Shown one piece after another: positions 29,594 through 32,094 of a stretch of DNA of 32,094 bases. A model generated the notes under the pieces. That model was not told where the DNA came from, did no database searches, and saw nothing but the letters and a program-made list of their open reading frames with translations. A program made the translations under genes and the position numbers. Source of the stretch: Alphaproteobacteria bacterium (lineage in GTDB: Bacteria; Pseudomonadota; Alphaproteobacteria; Elsterales; Elsteraceae). Numbering within the stretch: the first letter of the stretch is position 1; every line of letters begins with the position of its first letter. Location of the stretch: contig JAAFIC010000035.1 of assembly GCA_013298565.1 (NCBI GenBank), positions 1-32,094 on the forward strand, written 5' to 3'.

Positions 29594-31650
29594 CAGCGCA
29601 CCTTGAAGATGGGTTCGATGATCGGGGCCTTCAGGTGCTCGATAAGCGTGCCGCCCGCGATTTCCTGCGCGACGATACCGAGCGCCCCATCCCAGGCTTG
29701 GCGCATCCGCGCCATATCGGTGGCATCATGCGCCCAACAAACATTGTGACTGGCGTTCATCAAAATGCCGCGTGCGAGCATTTCCGTCAGGAACAGCGTT
29801 TTGATCGCTTCTTTTCGCACCTTTGGGTGATCGTTGATCACCAGCAGCATCCAGGGCGCGGCCCCGGTGAGCGCGAAAATTCCGTCCAGCCCGTGTTTGG
29901 TAACAAGGCCGCGCACGTCCTTGGCGAGTTCCTCGCCCAGCGACCAGAGCTTCGGAATAACCGCTTCCCGCTTTAGCTTTTCAATCGTGGCGAGGGAGGC
30001 CGCCAACGATAAAGCCTCGCCGCCGAAAGTGCCGGAGATGAAGATTTTCTCCATCTCCATCATCACATCCCGCCGCCCAACAACGGCAGAAAGCGGCATC
30101 CCGTTCGCCATCGCCTTGCCGAAACAGGCCATATCCGGCGTCACGCCAAACAGGCTTTGCGCGCCGCCCAAGGCAAAGCGGAAGCCGGTAATGATCTCAT
30201 CAAATATCAACAAGGCACCGTGCTTATGGGCAAGGTCTTTAACGCCCTGAAGAAAGCCGGGTTTCGGTTCTGCCACGTTCATGATTTCCATGATGACGCA
30301 GGCAACTTCCCCTGGATGGGCCAGGAAGGCTTTTTCGAAAGCATCGAGATCGTTATACGGCACCATTGTAATCAGCTCTTGCACGGCAGTTGGCACGCCG
30401 CGCTTGCGGGCGGTGGCCCCAACGTACCAATCTTGCCAGCCGTGATAGCCGCAGGCGATAATCCGCTCCCGCCCAGTGAAACCGCGCGCCATGCGGATCG
30501 CTGCTGAAGTGGCGTCGGTGCCATTCTTGCCGAAGCGGACCATTTCGGCGGAGGGGATGATCTCCCGCAGCACGCGCGCCAATTCCTGCTCTAAGGCCGT
30601 GGCAAGACTAAAGCTGATACCGCGCGTAAGCTGGCGGCGAATGGCGTAGTCCACATCCGGGTCGCGGTAGCCGAGCACGATCGGCAGCAGACCGCTAACC
30701 ATATCGACATACTCGTTGCCATCGACATCCCAAACGCGCCCGCCCTGGCCGTGGGTTAGAAACAGCGGGGCCGCGCCGTTCGGAAGCTGAAGGTAGGATT
30801 TGCTGAAGGTTTGATTGCCAATAGGGATAATCTCCAGCGCGCTCTTCAGCAGCGCGTCCGACCGGGTGTAGCCGTAGGAGATGACGGGATCGAGGCTGAT
30901 TGAATCGACATAGCCCTCGTTGCGCTGCTGGCGCTTACCAACCTCGCGTAGTTGCGGGTTTTGGCGGAGAAGTTCTAACACCGCCCCGTAAGGCGGAATG
31001 CTATCGCTGCCGAGTTCCGCCACGATGCCGCGTAGGAAGGCTAAGTCTTCCGGCGTATCCAGCGTCCAGCGCTCACTGGTTTCGCCGGGAATTGGGTTGA
31101 CTAGAGCTTCGACCTTGAATCGCGAGCGGTTGGCGCGGATGAACGGGGTGACGTGTTCGCGCTCCGACGGGCGCGCGGCCTCGCGGTCGGCAATCAGCAG
31201 CGCCTGCCGCGTGAAGGCTTCGCAGTCCAACCCATCGGGCCAGGTGGCGGGATCGACGTTAGAGGCGTAATCGGCCTCCGTACTCTTCAGCAGGCGCAGC
31301 ACCATGCCGGCGATGGCGGGATCCAGCAGGGGGCAGTCGGCAGTGAGGCGCATCACAATATCCGCCCCATCCTGGCGGCTGGCATCGGCAAAGCGGCGCA
31401 ACACGTCTTGCTCAGACCCGCGATAAACAGGAATGCCTGATGTTTCGGCCCAGGCGACAATCGCATCGTCCGGCGCTTCGGTGGAGGTGGCAATGGCCAC
31501 GCGGTCAACACCGGGAATGGCTTGCGCCGCCCGCACTACCCAGGCCAAAACCGGGCGGTCGCCCAAGGTTTCCAGCACTTTGCCGGGCAGGCGCGTAGAT
31601 TTCTGGCGCGCTTGAATGAGCGCGAGTGTCGTCACAGGGGTAACGGCCAT
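29593..31650 (-). CDS. Fusion of SpsF-type cytidylyltransferase and class III aminotransferase
   Basis: A 685-aa two-enzyme protein that opens the Pse operon. Residues 6 to about 240 are an SpsF/CMP-transferase domain: ALIQARQKSTRLPGKVLETL, VYRGSEQDVLRRFADA, MRLTADCPLLDPAIAGMVL and RWTLDTPEDLAFLRGIV. Residues about 262-670 are a class III PLP aminotransferase close to glutamate-1-semialdehyde aminomutase: LTHGQGGRVWDVDGNEYVDM, VRFGKNGTDATSAAIRMARG, LIFDEIITGFRFALGGAQSL and the Schiff-base Lys512 in CFGKAMANGMPL. The C-terminal enzyme is probably not for tetrapyrroles; it may aminate a sugar, a side chain or an aldehyde. The N-terminal domain is the best PseF candidate by position. GAGG lies about 10 nt before ATG 31650. 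Confidence 0.85.
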   Translation of the reverse strand: MAVTPVTTLALIQARQKSTRLPGKVLETLGDRPVLAWVVRAAQAIPGVDRVAIATSTEAPDDAIVAWAETSGIPVYRGSEQDVLRRFADASRQDGADIVMRLTADCPLLDPAIAGMVLRLLKSTEADYASNVDPATWPDGLDCEAFTRQALLIADREAARPSEREHVTPFIRANRSRFKVEALVNPIPGETSERWTLDTPEDLAFLRGIVAELGSDSIPPYGAVLELLRQNPQLREVGKRQQRNEGYVDSISLDPVISYGYTRSDALLKSALEIIPIGNQTFSKSYLQLPNGAAPLFLTHGQGGRVWDVDGNEYVDMVSGLLPIVLGYRDPDVDYAIRRQLTRGISFSLATALEQELARVLREIIPSAEMVRFGKNGTDATSAAIRMARGFTGRERIIACGYHGWQDWYVGATARKRGVPTAVQELITMVPYNDLDAFEKAFLAHPGEVACVIMEIMNVAEPKPGFLQGVKDLAHKHGALLIFDEIITGFRFALGGAQSLFGVTPDMACFGKAMANGMPLSAVVGRRDVMMEMEKIFISGTFGGEALSLAASLATIEKLKREAVIPKLWSLGEELAKDVRGLVTKHGLDGIFALTGAAPWMLLVINDHPKVRKEAIKTLFLTEMLARGILMNASHNVCWAHDATDMARMRQAWDGALGIVAQEIAGGTLIEHLKAPIIEPIFKVR

Positions 31651-31818
31651 GAAGAAGCATCCTCAAGAAAAACGGCCAAGCCCTTTAGCGGGCGCATAAT
31701 TCTTACTTGATCTGCGTCCCGCGTCCAGCGTTCCATAGCGCGGGGCGGCCCTGCTACATTCGTATGAATGCTAAACAAGGCTTTTCCAGCATAGCGCACG
31801 CAGGTGAAGGAAATGTTC
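31651..31818. other. Divergent intergenic region at the head of the Pse operon
   Basis: A 168-bp gap between the divergent fusion gene and the partial plus-strand gene. It should hold the Pse operon promoter, but I see no consensus sigma-70, sigma-54 or sigma-28 box. A short inverted repeat, CATTC-GTAT-GAATG, lies at 31757-31770. AAGGA at 31807-31811 is the ribosome-binding site of the plus-strand gene. Confidence 0.4.
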
Positions 31819-32094
31819 ATGGACCTCGGATTGGCTTGGCCGCTCTCCACGCAAACCGGCTGGGGGCAAGTGGGTTTCAACATGGCCCTGCAAATGCTGC
31901 GCCTGGGGAAAACCCGACCGGTGCTGCTGGAGGCGCCGGAAGATCTCGCCATTCACGGATTGCATCTGTGGACTCTGCTGCCCTTAGAGCTTGAACGGCG
32001 GGAGCGCAGCGCGGGCGTGAACGGCAAAGGGGCTGATTGGCCGTTTCCGGTTATGCACCCGCTGGGCAATCATTTTAGTGGGACCGGCAGCCGC
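31819..32094 (+). CDS. Glycosyltransferase-like protein, 5' part only
   Basis: The frame is open to the right edge, so only 92 codons are seen and the product is uncertain. It reads MDLGLAWPLSTQTGWGQVGF, then NMALQMLRLGKTRPVLLEAP and VMHPLGNHFSG. A Gly-rich turn (TGWGQVGFNMA) after the first strand and a following helix resemble the N-terminus of GT-B glycosyltransferases. ATG 31819 is preferred because AAGGA is 7 nt upstream; ATG 31813, in frame, is only one base from that site. It is divergent from the Pse operon, and a role in glycan assembly is inferred from context only. Confidence 0.6.
   Translation, partial: MDLGLAWPLSTQTGWGQVGFNMALQMLRLGKTRPVLLEAPEDLAIHGLHLWTLLPLELERRERSAGVNGKGADWPFPVMHPLGNHFSGTGSR

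Noticed and set aside
29593-30870. Reading the C-terminal aminotransferase as glutamate-1-semialdehyde aminomutase for haem synthesis
   Set aside because: It is fused to a cytidylyltransferase and lies in a sugar operon, which makes a housekeeping tetrapyrrole role unlikely.

Overview
The window looks like a chromosomal flagellar and flagellin-glycosylation locus from an alphaproteobacterium. It is G+C-rich overall. The alphaproteobacterial regulators FlbT and FlaF lie in one transcription unit with a flagellin-modification gene (pseB), and a Maf-type glycosyltransferase follows the flagellin gene. A Rhodospirillales-like host is my best guess, but nothing in the sequence fixes the genus. I see no rRNA, tRNA, CRISPR array, insertion sequence or phage gene.

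Layout. (1) 1-5485, minus strand: a hook operon read fliK > flgD > flgE > a second flgE-like gene cut by the left edge, with a near-consensus sigma-54 promoter just upstream of fliK. (2) 5691-9324, minus strand: a FlaG-like small protein, then a PseA/WbpG-type sugar amidotransferase, HisH-like and HisF-like partners, and a GNAT acetyltransferase. (3) 9636-19151, plus strand: flagellin with a strong intrinsic terminator, a Maf/DUF115 glycosyltransferase, pseB, flbT, flaF, an OGT-like protein, an uncharacterised 311-aa protein and a TPR-glycosyltransferase resembling FlmG. (4) 19124-23783, minus strand: a tightly packed sugar module (DegT aminotransferase, SpsF-type cytidylyltransferase, Gfo/Idh oxidoreductase, GT-B-like protein, GNAT). 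(5) 24072-24821, plus strand: an orphan periplasmic solute-binding protein followed by two large palindromes. (6) 24972-31650, minus strand: the pseudaminic-acid operon (cytidylyltransferase-aminotransferase fusion, PseG-PseH fusion, PseI, PseC, aldo/keto reductase), with overlapping or closely spaced genes. (7) 31819-32094, plus strand: the start of another gene, cut by the right edge.

How it works together. PseB, PseC, PseH, PseG and PseI are all recognisable, so UDP-GlcNAc could be converted to pseudaminic acid. CMP activation would have to come from one of two SpsF-type domains, because no classical NeuA-like PseF is visible. The PseA/HisH/HisF trio suggests an acetamidino derivative of the sugar. 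The sugar would be placed on flagellin before export. Three unrelated protein families (Maf, OGT-like, TPR-GT) are candidates for the transferase, all in the flagellin gene block. The second sugar module and the aldo/keto reductase suggest that more than one nucleotide sugar is made.

The least explained parts are the two enzyme fusions, the redundancy of transferases, the 311-aa protein, the second sugar module, and the 104-nt overlap of flbT and flaF.
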